Part shown: positions 7,653 to 16,063 of the stretch, piece after piece
Numbering within the stretch: position 1 is the first letter of the stretch
How the letters are laid out: each line of letters starts with the position of its first letter
Source of the DNA: Ignavibacteriaceae bacterium
GTDB taxonomy: Bacteria > Bacteroidota > Ignavibacteria > Ignavibacteriales > Ignavibacteriaceae
Assembly: GCA_013388525.1 (NCBI GenBank)
Contig: JACAFA010000140.1
Span: forward strand, 1 to 55,820
Direction: 5' to 3'
DNA: 55,820 bases
The notes under the pieces: generated by a model
Database searches by the model: none
Told to the model about the DNA's origin: nothing
The model's input: only the letters and a program-made list of their open reading frames with translations
Translations under genes and position numbers: made by a program

Positions 7653-10600
7653 TTGAAGTCAAGTTTTAAAATCATTTTTATACTTCTTTTAATGCTGACC
7701 TCTCAGCATTTTTACGCACAGCAAATCTATTTTCAAAAAGCTGTTACAGATACTATTAAGATTAATTTTCAAAATATTTATAATCTCTCTCAAACCTCAA
7801 TTATCCCTTTTTCTGAAAAAATTGTCTTAAGAAAAACTATTCTTCGTCGCGGAATTGATTATAACATCTCATATTCTGAGCTGAATTTCAAGCTAAGTGA
7901 TACGCTGGCATATTCTATTTTCGACTCTTTGTATGTCTCATACTCAACACTGAAATTGTCACTTCAAAAGGAATATAAGAAAAGAGAACTCTTAATTAAA
8001 TATGATCAAGTGACAGGAGATACCCTGTTAATCAGTCAAACGACTTCCGGTGGTTTTTCTCCTGAGTCAATTTTTGGGAGCGGAGTAGAAAAAAGCGGCA
8101 CAATAGTACGTGGATTCACAATTGGTACTACAAAAGATTTTACCTTAAACAGCGGCTTAAGACTTCAGCTTTCGGGAAAAATTTCTGAAGACATTGAAAT
8201 TGTAGCCGCACTTACTGATGAAAACACTCCAATTCAGCCTGAAGGAAATACAGAGCGGCTTGAAGAACTGGATAAAGTTTTTATCCAAATAAAACATCCT
8301 AATGCGATTGGCACTTTTGGCGATTATCAACTTAAACGAAGACAGGGCGAGTTTGGTGTTGTTGATAGAAAATTACAGGGCTTGTTGGGTGAATTCAATT
8401 ACGCTAATCAATATGGATATGTGGCGATTGCAAGTTCAAAAGGTAAATTTAATTCTAATAGTTTTAATGGACAGGATGGTGTTCAGGGGCCTTACCGGCT
8501 CAGCGGAATTAACAATGAAAGAGACATAATTGTTATCGCAGGAAGTGAAAAAGTTTTTATTGATGGTCAGGAGTTGAGGCGGGGTGAAGATAATGATTAT
8601 ATTATTGATTATTCTAATGCAAGAATTACTTTTACACCAAGAAGACTGATAACCAGTGCAAGCCGTATCAATGTGGATTTTGAATATACTGACAGGCGGT
8701 TTGCAAGAAATTTTTTCACAACCGGTATCGAATCAAATTTATACGACAACAAGCTCGGCATAAAATTTCAGTATCTGCGCGAGGGAGATGACCAGGATTC
8801 TCCAATTGATTTAACTCTCTCTGAAAATGATAAAAAAATTCTTTCAGATGCCGGAGATGACCGCAATAAAGCGGTAAAGTCAGGTGTTACCTTGGCAGAA
8901 CCCGATTCTCTCGGAAGAGTTATTGGAACTTACATTTCCGTCGACACTTTAATTTCAGGATCGAACTTTACTTATTATTTATATTCCCCCGGAGATTCAT
9001 CTGCAATTTATAATGTTTCATTTTCATATGTGGGTGAATCTCAGGGCGATTATATTCGTGAAAGTCTTGGTAATTATGCATTTGTTGGTATAAAGCAGGG
9101 AAGTTATCTGCCGATCATTTTTCTTCCTTTACCTGAACTTAAGCAGCTTGCAGATTTATCTCTTGAAATTAAACCGTGGAATGATTTGCAAATCAATCTC
9201 GAATATGCTGGAAGTCTTTGGGATAAAAACAGGCTTTCAGCACTTGAAGAAAAAGATAATTTTGGATATGCAAGGAATATTTATCTAAAACTAAATCCAA
9301 AGGAAATTGTAATTGCTGATTTAAATTTAGGCAGAATCGGGTTTTCATATAAAGATCGTTTCATTCAGGATAAATTTACTTCTGCCGACAGATTTAATGA
9401 AGTTGAGTTTAACAGGAATTATAATTTATCCGGCATTTCAAAACAGGAAAACGAACAGCTCCGTGAATTTACTCTCAATCTTATCCCGGTTGAACTGGTA
9501 CGCTTGAATTCATCTTACGGATTTTTGAAAAGAGGTGAAAACTTTAAATCGAACCGCTTTAATAACCTATTGAAGTTTTCAGATAATAAAACTTTCAACC
9601 TTGATTATAACTTTGATTTTGTTTCCTCAAAGAATCTAAATCTTTCAAGCAGCTGGATCAGGCAAAATGGAAATGCTTACTATACATTTCTGGTTTTCAA
9701 ACCGGGATTGGAATTTATTGCTGAGAATAGGAAAGATAAAAGGAGCAATTCAGATTCTCTTCTTACAGGAAGTTTAAGGTACAACGAATTGAGCCCCTTT
9801 CTCGAATTGTTAAACATAGATGGATTCAATGCAACTGCTAAACTTTCTTTCAGGCAGGATTTTCTGCCTGAAAACGGATTGATGCTTTATGAGTCTAAAT
9901 CGACCGCACAATTTTTTCAGCTTAATTATTCCGGAATTCAGGAAATAAAAACAAATCTTAGCTTTACTTTAAGGAAAAAAAGTTTTTCTGAAAATTTCAA
10001 GAAAAAGGGATTCCTTAACAATGAAACAATTCTGATCCGGTCTCAGAGCAAGTTTAATTTTTGGGGAAAAATTCTAAACGGTGATTTATTTTATGAAGTA
10101 TCAACACAAAAATCTGCCAGACTTCAGAAGGTATTTGTCAGGGTAGAACAGGGGACGGGTAACTTTCGCTATCTCGGTGATTTGAATAACAACGGTATCG
10201 CTGATGAGAACGAATTTGAACCTGCGGTTTATGACGGTGATTATGTTCAGATTACAGTTCCCACTGATGAGTTATTCCCTGTTATTGATTTAAGGACAAG
10301 CACCCGTTGGAAAGTTAAGTATGGCGAAATATTTGAAAAAAAATCTTTTATTTCAGCTATCCTTAATCCACTGACAACTGAAACATTTTGGAGAATCGAG
10401 GAGAACAGCAAAGAAGAAGATTTCAAGAAAATTTACCTTCTGAATTTTTCCTATTTCCAAAACGAAAAAACAACTATAAGGGGTTCAAATTATTTTCAGC
10501 AGGATTTTTTCCTATGGGAGAACCAGCAGGATCTTTCATTCAGAATCAGATTTGCCCAGACAAAGAGTCTGAATCAATTTAGCGGTGGAGTCGAGCGTAC

Positions 10601-11126
10601 ATTTAAACGTGAACGAAGTTTGAGAATCAGATTTAAAATGATTGCAGAGGTAAGCAACCAAACTGATCTTGTTAATGAAACCGATAATGTTGGAGCACCG
10701 GTTAGTTCCAATAGAAAAAGAAGAATCGATAATAATTATGTCAGTTCTGATTTTTCATACAGACCTGAGAAAAATATCGAAGTAGGTTTCAGAATTAAAG
10801 TTGGTAAGAGTGAAGATACTTATCCTGAAAAGCCATCAATCATTGATTTGAACTCACAATTAATTCGTTTCAACTTATCTTTTCTCGGAACAGGCAGGTT
10901 AAGAGTTGAAGTCGAACGAAATGAGCTGATTGCAAATGCTACGAACAATATTATTCCTTTTGAACTAACTGGTGGAAACCAACTGGGGAAAAATTATTAC
11001 TGGCGAATGTATTTTGATTACAGACTTTCGCAGAATCTTCAGGCAACTGTGAATTATGATGGAAGAATACAAGGCGGCGGAAAAGCAATTCATACAGCAA
11101 GAGCAGAAGTACGTGCTTATTTCTAA
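7653..11126 (+). CDS. Very large outer-membrane/surface beta-strand protein, SprA-like region
   Basis: 1157 residues beginning with a signal peptide (MKSSFKIIFILLLMLTSQHFYAQ) from a TTG start; the next in-frame ATG (7692) would cut the signal short. The rest is dominated by alternating aromatic/polar strands typical of a huge beta-barrel. A block at about residues 145-360 (GTIVRGFTIGT, TDENTPIQPEGNTERLEELDKVFIQ, GPYRLSGINNERDIIVIAGSEKV, RRGEDNDYIIDYSNARITFTP) strongly recalls the Bacteroidota SprA/gliding-associated surface family. Near residue 845, DLNNNGIADENEFEP looks like a calcium-binding loop. A role in secretion or surface assembly is inferred; this is not a certain SprA because SprA is about twice as long. 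No clear Shine-Dalgarno was seen. Confidence 0.6.
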   Translation: MKSSFKIIFILLLMLTSQHFYAQQIYFQKAVTDTIKINFQNIYNLSQTSIIPFSEKIVLRKTILRRGIDYNISYSELNFKLSDTLAYSIFDSLYVSYSTLKLSLQKEYKKRELLIKYDQVTGDTLLISQTTSGGFSPESIFGSGVEKSGTIVRGFTIGTTKDFTLNSGLRLQLSGKISEDIEIVAALTDENTPIQPEGNTERLEELDKVFIQIKHPNAIGTFGDYQLKRRQGEFGVVDRKLQGLLGEFNYANQYGYVAIASSKGKFNSNSFNGQDGVQGPYRLSGINNERDIIVIAGSEKVFIDGQELRRGEDNDYIIDYSNARITFTPRRLITSASRINVDFEYTDRRFARNFFTTGIESNLYDNKLGIKFQYLREGDDQDSPIDLTLSENDKKILSDAGDDRNKAVKSGVTLAEPDSLGRVIGTYISVDTLISGSNFTYYLYSPGDSSAIYNVSFSYVGESQGDYIRESLGNYAFVGIKQGSYLPIIFLPLPELKQLADLSLEIKPWNDLQINLEYAGSLWDKNRLSALEEKDNFGYARNIYLKLNPKEIVIADLNLGRIGFSYKDRFIQDKFTSADRFNEVEFNRNYNLSGISKQENEQLREFTLNLIPVELVRLNSSYGFLKRGENFKSNRFNNLLKFSDNKTFNLDYNFDFVSSKNLNLSSSWIRQNGNAYYTFLVFKPGLEFIAENRKDKRSNSDSLLTGSLRYNELSPFLELLNIDGFNATAKLSFRQDFLPENGLMLYESKSTAQFFQLNYSGIQEIKTNLSFTLRKKSFSENFKKKGFLNNETILIRSQSKFNFWGKILNGDLFYEVSTQKSARLQKVFVRVEQGTGNFRYLGDLNNNGIADENEFEPAVYDGDYVQITVPTDELFPVIDLRTSTRWKVKYGEIFEKKSFISAILNPLTTETFWRIEENSKEEDFKKIYLLNFSYFQNEKTTIRGSNYFQQDFFLWENQQDLSFRIRFAQTKSLNQFSGGVERTFKRERSLRIRFKMIAEVSNQTDLVNETDNVGAPVSSNRKRRIDNNYVSSDFSYRPEKNIEVGFRIKVGKSEDTYPEKPSIIDLNSQLIRFNLSFLGTGRLRVEVERNELIANATNNIIPFELTGGNQLGKNYYWRMYFDYRLSQNLQATVNYDGRIQGGGKAIHTARAEVRAYF

Positions 11127-11190
11127 GTCATTATTAAATTCTGATTTTGTATTGAAACGAAACTTAAACTAACTTTTAGAAGCGATTTTT

Positions 11191-11661
11191 ATGAAACTGG
11201 TTTCAAATCTGATCGAAGCTCATATATTCAGAGAGAAAGGAGATACAGTTGAATTTCTTTTGCTTAAAAGATCTCCGGAACAGTATTACCCAAATCTTTG
11301 GCAAATGGTCTCGGGTAAAATAAAAGACGGAGAAAAAGCTTTTGAAACTGCAATAAGAGAAATAAAAGAAGAAACATCACTTACACCTGCAAGATTGTGG
11401 ATAGTGCCAAATATTAATTCTTTTTACTCGTCAGATTCAGATTACATTTCGCTCATTCCTGTATTTGCCGCAAGGGTAGAACCGGATGTTGAAGTAAGGA
11501 TCAGCAGTGAACATTCCGAATGGAACTGGTTTAAACCTGAAGAAGCAAAAAAAATATTAGCCTGGGATGGTCAGCGAAAGTCGGTTGATTTGATTGTTGA
11601 ATACTTTTTTGAAAGAAATTCACTCCTGAAATTTGTAGAGATTGAAGTTCAGAATAACTAA
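11191..11661 (+). CDS. Nudix hydrolase (NudB/FolQ-like pyrophosphatase)
   Basis: 156 residues. The Nudix box occupies about residues 42-64 (GKIKDGEKAFETAIREIKEE then TSL). It matches G-x5-E-x7-RE-U-x-EE-x-G-U except that Ser replaces the last Gly. The metal-binding REIKEE core is intact, so it should hydrolyse a nucleoside diphosphate-linked substrate with Mg2+. The C-terminal stretch SEHSEWNWFKPEEAKKILAW resembles dihydroneopterin-triphosphate and dNTP pyrophosphatases (NudB, FolQ), so a folate-pathway role is possible. The exact substrate cannot be read from sequence. It stands alone between a surface-protein gene and a kinase gene. Confidence 0.85.
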   Translation: MKLVSNLIEAHIFREKGDTVEFLLLKRSPEQYYPNLWQMVSGKIKDGEKAFETAIREIKEETSLTPARLWIVPNINSFYSSDSDYISLIPVFAARVEPDVEVRISSEHSEWNWFKPEEAKKILAWDGQRKSVDLIVEYFFERNSLLKFVEIEVQNN

Positions 11662-11665
11662 TCCC

Positions 11666-11689
11666 GAACTCAGAGCAAACTTTGGGTTC
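11666..11689 (+). terminator. Hairpin immediately after the Nudix gene (possible terminator)
   Basis: GAACTCAGAG (11666-11675) can pair over ten positions, including two G-U pairs, with CTTTGGGTTC (11680-11689) around a CAAA tetraloop. It begins five bases after the stop. There is no clear T-run behind it, so it may be an RNA-end or processing structure rather than a strong Rho-independent terminator. Confidence 0.3.
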
Positions 11690-11773
11690 AATGTGGTTAC
11701 TTTCTCTTCGAATTAAAGAATAAATATTTTATTTTTAATATGTAAATCTTTTGTAAATAACCGGAGCACAAAC

Positions 11774-12691
11774 TTGAGCCTTTTAGTAGTTGGATCGCTT
11801 GGTCTTGATACTGTAATTACCCCATTTGACAGAGTAACTGATGCACTTGGCGGATCGGCAACTTATATTTCACTTTCTGCAAGTTATTTCAGCGGACCGG
11901 TTAACCTTGTTGGAGTCGTCGGAAGTGATTTCCCGAAAGAGTATATAACTCTTATGGAAAATCATAATATCAATCTTGATGGACTGCAGATAGTTGATGG
12001 CGGAAAAACCTTTCGCTGGTCTGGAAAATATCATTATGATTTAAATGTTCGTGATACATTGCTGACAGAGTTAAATGTATTCGAATCTTTTAATCCTGTT
12101 ATTCCCGACAATCTCAAAAAAGTTAATTTTGTTTGTTTGGGAAATATTGATCCTACTTTACAGTTAAAAGTTCTCGACCAGTTAGAAAATCCTCAATTCA
12201 TAGTTTGTGATACAATGAACTATTGGATCGAAGGGAAAAAAGCTGATTTGCTGAAACTTCTACCACGTGCAACTGTTCTTATAATTAATGATTCAGAAGC
12301 TCGTTTACTTGCTCACGAACCAAATTTAATAAAAGCTGCCCGAATGATAAGAGAAATGGGCCCACAGATTCTCATAATAAAAAAAGGAGAACACGGCGCA
12401 TTGCTTTTTGCTGAAGATCATATTTTTTCTGCTCCTGCATATCCGCTTGAGATGATCTACGATCCTACCGGTGCAGGTGATTCTTTTGCGGGAGGATTTA
12501 CCGGTTATCTCCATAAAAGTCAGGATCTTGATTTTGAAAATCTTAAATGTGCTGTGGTTTATGGCAGTGCGATGGCTTCATTTTGTGTCGAGAAATTCAG
12601 CACAAAGGGTTTAGAAGACTTATCCTATTTTAGAATCCAGGACCGATTCAGAGAATTTATGAACCTTTCATATTTTCATGAAAAACAATAA
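11774..12691 (+). CDS. PfkB/ribokinase-family sugar or nucleoside kinase
   Basis: 305 residues. The N-terminal substrate-binding GG motif is LGGSATYISLSASYF (about 25-40). The C-terminal PfkB signature is DPTGAGDSFAGGFTGYL (about 232-248), with the catalytic Asp in GAGD; NDSEARLL (about 174-181) and IIKKGEHGALLF are also typical. The start is TTG with GGAG (11763-11766) seven bases upstream. The gene overlaps mtnA by 14 bases, so the two are probably co-translated. A kinase next to methylthioribose-1-phosphate isomerase suggests phosphorylation of methylthioribose or a 5-deoxypentose, but adenosine- or ribokinase activity is equally compatible. Confidence 0.85.
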   Translation: MSLLVVGSLGLDTVITPFDRVTDALGGSATYISLSASYFSGPVNLVGVVGSDFPKEYITLMENHNINLDGLQIVDGGKTFRWSGKYHYDLNVRDTLLTELNVFESFNPVIPDNLKKVNFVCLGNIDPTLQLKVLDQLENPQFIVCDTMNYWIEGKKADLLKLLPRATVLIINDSEARLLAHEPNLIKAARMIREMGPQILIIKKGEHGALLFAEDHIFSAPAYPLEMIYDPTGAGDSFAGGFTGYLHKSQDLDFENLKCAVVYGSAMASFCVEKFSTKGLEDLSYFRIQDRFREFMNLSYFHEKQ

Positions 12692-13694
12692 CTACTTTTC
12701 ATTAAAATTTGAAAATGATAATCTCATCTTCCTCAATCAAACTCTTCTCCCGCTGAAGGAAGAATATATTTCCACTGATGATTATAACAGGATTGCTGAA
12801 GCGATAGAAAAGCTTGAAATCCGTGGTGCACCTGCAATAGGTATTGCTGCGGCTTACGGATTGGCTTTATCATTAAAAAATTCTTCGCAAAGTGAATTTG
12901 AGAATGATTTTTATTTGGCATTTGACCGGCTATCCCGGACAAGACCAACTGCTGTAAATCTTTTTAGTGCCTTGAATGAAATGAAAGCTGTATTCTTAAA
13001 AAATTCAGATAACCCTTTTTTGTATAAACTCCTGATTCAAAGGGCTGCTGAAATTCATGAACAGGATATTGATTATTGCGAGCGAATCGGGAATAATGGC
13101 CTGAGAATTTTTAAGAAAAAATCAAATGTGCTAACTCATTGCAACACAGGTCTACTTGCAACCGGAGGAAACGGTACTGCATTTAATATTATCAGAAAAG
13201 CATTTAATAATGGTTTGCTTGAAAAAGTCTATGCTGACGAAACAAGACCCTTGCTGCAAGGTTTGCGTTTAACAGCATTTGAACTTATGAAAGAGAAAAT
13301 CCCCTTCGAAGTTCTTTGTGATAATTCAGCAGCATTTTTAATGCAGAAAAAACTTGTTGATCTGGTCATTACCGGTGCAGACAGAATTGCTTTGAATGGT
13401 GACACTGCTAATAAAATCGGTACCTATAATCTTGCCGTGCTTTGTACTTATCATGAAATTCCATTTTACATTGCTGCACCTTCTACAACGATTGACAGGG
13501 AAATCATATCCGGTGATGAAATTGTAATCGAGTTCAGAAATAAAATGGAAATTTTAAAGATTAATAATCATCAAATTGCACCTGAAGAAACAGAAACATA
13601 TTCGCCTGCATTCGATATTACACCTTCACACTTGATAACGGGCATAATTACTGAAGAAGACATCTTTTCCTTTCCTTATAACTTTTTAAGATGA
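12678..13694 (+). CDS. mtnA: Methylthioribose-1-phosphate isomerase (MtnA, eIF-2B-like)
   Basis: 338 residues. Hallmarks in order are LEIRGAPAIGIAAAYGLAL (about 46-64), RTRPTAVNLFSAL, LTHCNTGLLATGGNGTAF with the catalytic Cys155, YADETRPLLQGLRLTAFEL, CDNSAAFLM, and ITGADRIALNGDTANKIGT with the acid Asp235. The enzyme converts 5-methylthioribose-1-phosphate to the ribulose form in methionine salvage; a paralogous use in 5-deoxyribose salvage is an alternative. The gene starts inside the PfkB kinase gene and overlaps recO by four bases (ATGA). No other methionine-salvage enzyme lies in the window. Confidence 0.93.
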   Translation: MKNNNYFSLKFENDNLIFLNQTLLPLKEEYISTDDYNRIAEAIEKLEIRGAPAIGIAAAYGLALSLKNSSQSEFENDFYLAFDRLSRTRPTAVNLFSALNEMKAVFLKNSDNPFLYKLLIQRAAEIHEQDIDYCERIGNNGLRIFKKKSNVLTHCNTGLLATGGNGTAFNIIRKAFNNGLLEKVYADETRPLLQGLRLTAFELMKEKIPFEVLCDNSAAFLMQKKLVDLVITGADRIALNGDTANKIGTYNLAVLCTYHEIPFYIAAPSTTIDREIISGDEIVIEFRNKMEILKINNHQIAPEETETYSPAFDITPSHLITGIITEEDIFSFPYNFLR

Positions 13695-14446
13695 GTGAAA
13701 TTATCAAAACTGAGGCTGTTGTTCTCGGAAAAATTAATTTTGGAGACAGCAGCAATGTCATTTCAGTCTTCACAAAAGATCATGGGAAAATTTCATTAAT
13801 TCTAAAAGGAGGAAGAAGTCCTAAAAGCAGAAAGAGTCTGATCATAAATCCTCTCAATCAATTGCAGATAATTTATTACAACAAACCCGGGCGAGATTTG
13901 CAGATTTTGTCAGAAGTTTCTTTGATCAATCATTATCCTAAAGTGAAAGAAGATCTTGAAAAAATGAAATATGCACTTTCATCTATCGAATTAATTAAAG
14001 AACTAATTCCCGAACAGGAGGCGAATGAAAAACTTTTTCGCGGTTTGGTCCGAGTACTTCAATTGCTTAATGATGCTGAGGAATATCCTGGCTTTTATTT
14101 TGGGAAATACTTTCTCTTCTTTATTAAAGAATTTGGTTTTGAATTTCAGCTCAGTGAATGCAAATTATGCGGTAGAAAGATTAATTCCGGTGAGGTCTGC
14201 GGTTATAATTTTGAGCTTGGATTACTTTGTTCAAACTGTCTTAAAACCAACATTGAATCATTTCACTTGTCAGCGGAACTTTTTAACTACTTTATTTGTC
14301 TAACCAAAAAACAAAAAGTTGAGTTTGTCGACAATAAGTTGATTGAAAATTCGCTTGTTTTTATGGAAAAATACCTGAAATTTCACCATAAAGATTTCAA
14401 AGGATTGAAGTCACTTCAGGTCTTTGATAATCGAATATCAAGATAA
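13691..14446 (+). CDS. recO: DNA repair protein RecO
   Basis: 251 residues. The N-terminal OB-fold begins IIKTEAVVLGKINFGDSSNVISVFTKDHGKISLILKG (written here only as its 5' motif TEAVVLGKINFGDSSNVISV). An alpha-helical middle carries a zinc-type Cys cluster at about residues 156-184 (CKLCGR ... VCGYNFELGLLCSNC). RecO anneals single strands and, with RecR, loads RecA onto SSB-coated DNA in the RecFOR pathway. Its ATG overlaps the mtnA stop (ATGA), but this coupling does not imply a functional link. Length is normal for the family. Confidence 0.9.
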   Translation: MSEIIKTEAVVLGKINFGDSSNVISVFTKDHGKISLILKGGRSPKSRKSLIINPLNQLQIIYYNKPGRDLQILSEVSLINHYPKVKEDLEKMKYALSSIELIKELIPEQEANEKLFRGLVRVLQLLNDAEEYPGFYFGKYFLFFIKEFGFEFQLSECKLCGRKINSGEVCGYNFELGLLCSNCLKTNIESFHLSAELFNYFICLTKKQKVEFVDNKLIENSLVFMEKYLKFHHKDFKGLKSLQVFDNRISR

Positions 14447-14500
14447 TTTCTTATAACTCAAACTTTGAGAACTGAAAATAATATTAATTCGGAGGAAATA

Positions 14501-15982
14501 ATGAAACGTAAAGGAATAATTGGCTCAATTACACTTTTGATTGCAGGGATTGTTCTCGGTGCTATTCTGGTTTCTGGTTTTGCCCTGGTCAGACCGGGAT
14601 ATGCTGATATAAACCTTGGTGCTGGTATGCCCCCTGTTAACCTTGATGCCGATGCAAATTCTTTTAGCAAAGCTTTTATTGAAGTTGCAGAAAAAGTTAC
14701 CCCAACAATTGTACAGATTGAAGTTGTAGCAGAAACTGAAAATGATCCCCATTCAGACTTCTTCTTTTTCCCATTCAAAGATTTTCCGCAGGAACAACGA
14801 GGTGCTGGAAGTGGGGTTATAATTACTGAAGACGGTTACATCCTAACAAATAACCATGTTGTCGAGAATGCCACTAATGTAACAGTAAATCTTGCTGATA
14901 AAAGATCATTTACTGCAAAAGTTGTTGGTACAGATCCTTTAACTGATCTTGCTGTTGTTAAAATTGATGCTTCAGGTTTGCAGGTTGCATATCTCGGCGA
15001 TTCCGATAATCTAAAAGTCGGTCAGTGGGTTATGGCGATCGGTAATCCGTTAGCATTAACTTCCACAGTAACTGCAGGAATCATAAGTGCAATAGGAAGA
15101 AGCCAGTTAGGTTTAATACGAGATAGCTATGGAGTAGAAAATTTTATACAGACTGATGCTGCAATAAATCCCGGTAACAGCGGTGGTGCGCTTGTTGATT
15201 TATCCGGAGCGGTGATCGGAATTAATTCTGCGATTGCCGGAGGACGAACCGGAAATTATATAGGTTACGGCTTTGCAATTCCAGTAAATCTTGCTAAGTC
15301 AGTTGCAAAAGATTTAATCGCAAATGGCAGAGTAAGCCGCGGTTATATTGGTATTAACATTGGTGAGGTTGATAATGCTATTGCAAAGTCTTTAGGTTTA
15401 GATAAGCCAAAAGGTATAATCATTCAGGGAATTGTTGAAGGTGGTGCTGCTGCTAAGACAGATCTGAAAGCCGGTGATGTAATTCTTAAAGTTGATGACA
15501 GAGAAGTTAATCAACCAAGTGAGCTTCAGAGCTATATAGCTACAAAAAATGCCGGCACTACCGTGACTCTAACTGTTTTCCGCGACGGAAAAGAAATTGA
15601 AAGAAAAGTCACTCTTAAGTCACGTGATGATGAAAAAGTAAAAACAGTTGCTGATAATGAAAAAGAAAATCTGAAGGATGAAAGTACTCCCAATACTGCA
15701 AAATTTGATGAAATTGGTTTGAGTGTTAGAAATCTTTCATCCAAAGAGAAGAAAGACTACAATGTAGATGGCGGAGTAATGATAAGTGAAGTTAAGTCTT
15801 TTAGTAAAGCTGAAGATAAAAGACTTGCCCGGGGATTAATTATCACCGAAGCCGATAAGAAAAAGATCAATAATGTTGATGACTTAAAAGATGTTCTTAA
15901 CAACAAGCGTGGTTCAGCCGTTCTTCTTAAAGTACAGGACACTGATGGCAACTCGCGATTTGTAGGGATTGAACTGCCTTAA
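14501..15982 (+). CDS. HtrA/DegP-family periplasmic serine protease
   Basis: 493 residues from the ATG at 14501, chosen because GGAGG (14491-14495) sits five bases upstream; an earlier in-frame TTG at 14465 lacks support. A single N-terminal hydrophobic segment (about 5-30) exports or anchors it. The chymotrypsin-like domain has His119 (ILTNNHVVEN), Asp149 (DPLTDLAVVKI) and Ser227 (NPGNSGGAL). Two PDZ domains follow at about 280-375 (YIGINIGEVD ... GIIIQGIVEGGAA) and about 405-493. It should degrade or refold damaged envelope proteins. A strong terminator follows, so the gene ends a transcription unit. Confidence 0.93.
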   Translation: MKRKGIIGSITLLIAGIVLGAILVSGFALVRPGYADINLGAGMPPVNLDADANSFSKAFIEVAEKVTPTIVQIEVVAETENDPHSDFFFFPFKDFPQEQRGAGSGVIITEDGYILTNNHVVENATNVTVNLADKRSFTAKVVGTDPLTDLAVVKIDASGLQVAYLGDSDNLKVGQWVMAIGNPLALTSTVTAGIISAIGRSQLGLIRDSYGVENFIQTDAAINPGNSGGALVDLSGAVIGINSAIAGGRTGNYIGYGFAIPVNLAKSVAKDLIANGRVSRGYIGINIGEVDNAIAKSLGLDKPKGIIIQGIVEGGAAAKTDLKAGDVILKVDDREVNQPSELQSYIATKNAGTTVTLTVFRDGKEIERKVTLKSRDDEKVKTVADNEKENLKDESTPNTAKFDEIGLSVRNLSSKEKKDYNVDGGVMISEVKSFSKAEDKRLARGLIITEADKKKINNVDDLKDVLNNKRGSAVLLKVQDTDGNSRFVGIELP

Positions 15983-16007
15983 ATAAAATTCTAGTGACTA
16001 TAATTAT

Positions 16008-16035
16008 AACGCCCGAACAAACGGGCGTTTTTTTT
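16008..16035 (+). terminator. Rho-independent terminator after the HtrA gene
   Basis: AACGCCCG (16008-16015) pairs perfectly with CGGGCGTT (16022-16029) across the loop AACAAA. T residues run from 16028 to 16035. An eight-base-pair G-C-rich stem plus a T tract is a textbook intrinsic terminator, and it separates the protease gene from aroC. Confidence 0.92.
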
Positions 16036-16042
16036 ATATTTG
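16035..16042 (+). promoter_or_regulatory. Bacteroidota-type -7 element (TATATTTG) upstream of aroC
   Basis: TATATTTG at 16035-16042 matches the TAnnTTTG -7 box of Bacteroidota primary sigma promoters and lies 21 bases before the aroC ATG, directly after a terminator, where a new promoter is needed. No convincing TTTG -33 box is visible because that position falls in the terminator stem, so this is a partial match. Confidence 0.35.
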
Positions 16043-16063
16043 CACAAAAATATTGAGTAGAAT

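Noticed and set aside
14465..14500. Upstream TTG start for the HtrA protease
   Set aside because: The ATG at 14501 has GGAGG five bases before it and starts a normal signal/anchor segment; the TTG adds a polar, Asn-rich stretch.
14458..14778. Minus-strand open frame opposite the HtrA gene start
   Set aside because: It is antisense to a firmly identified gene, has no ribosome-binding site of note, and shows no family motif.
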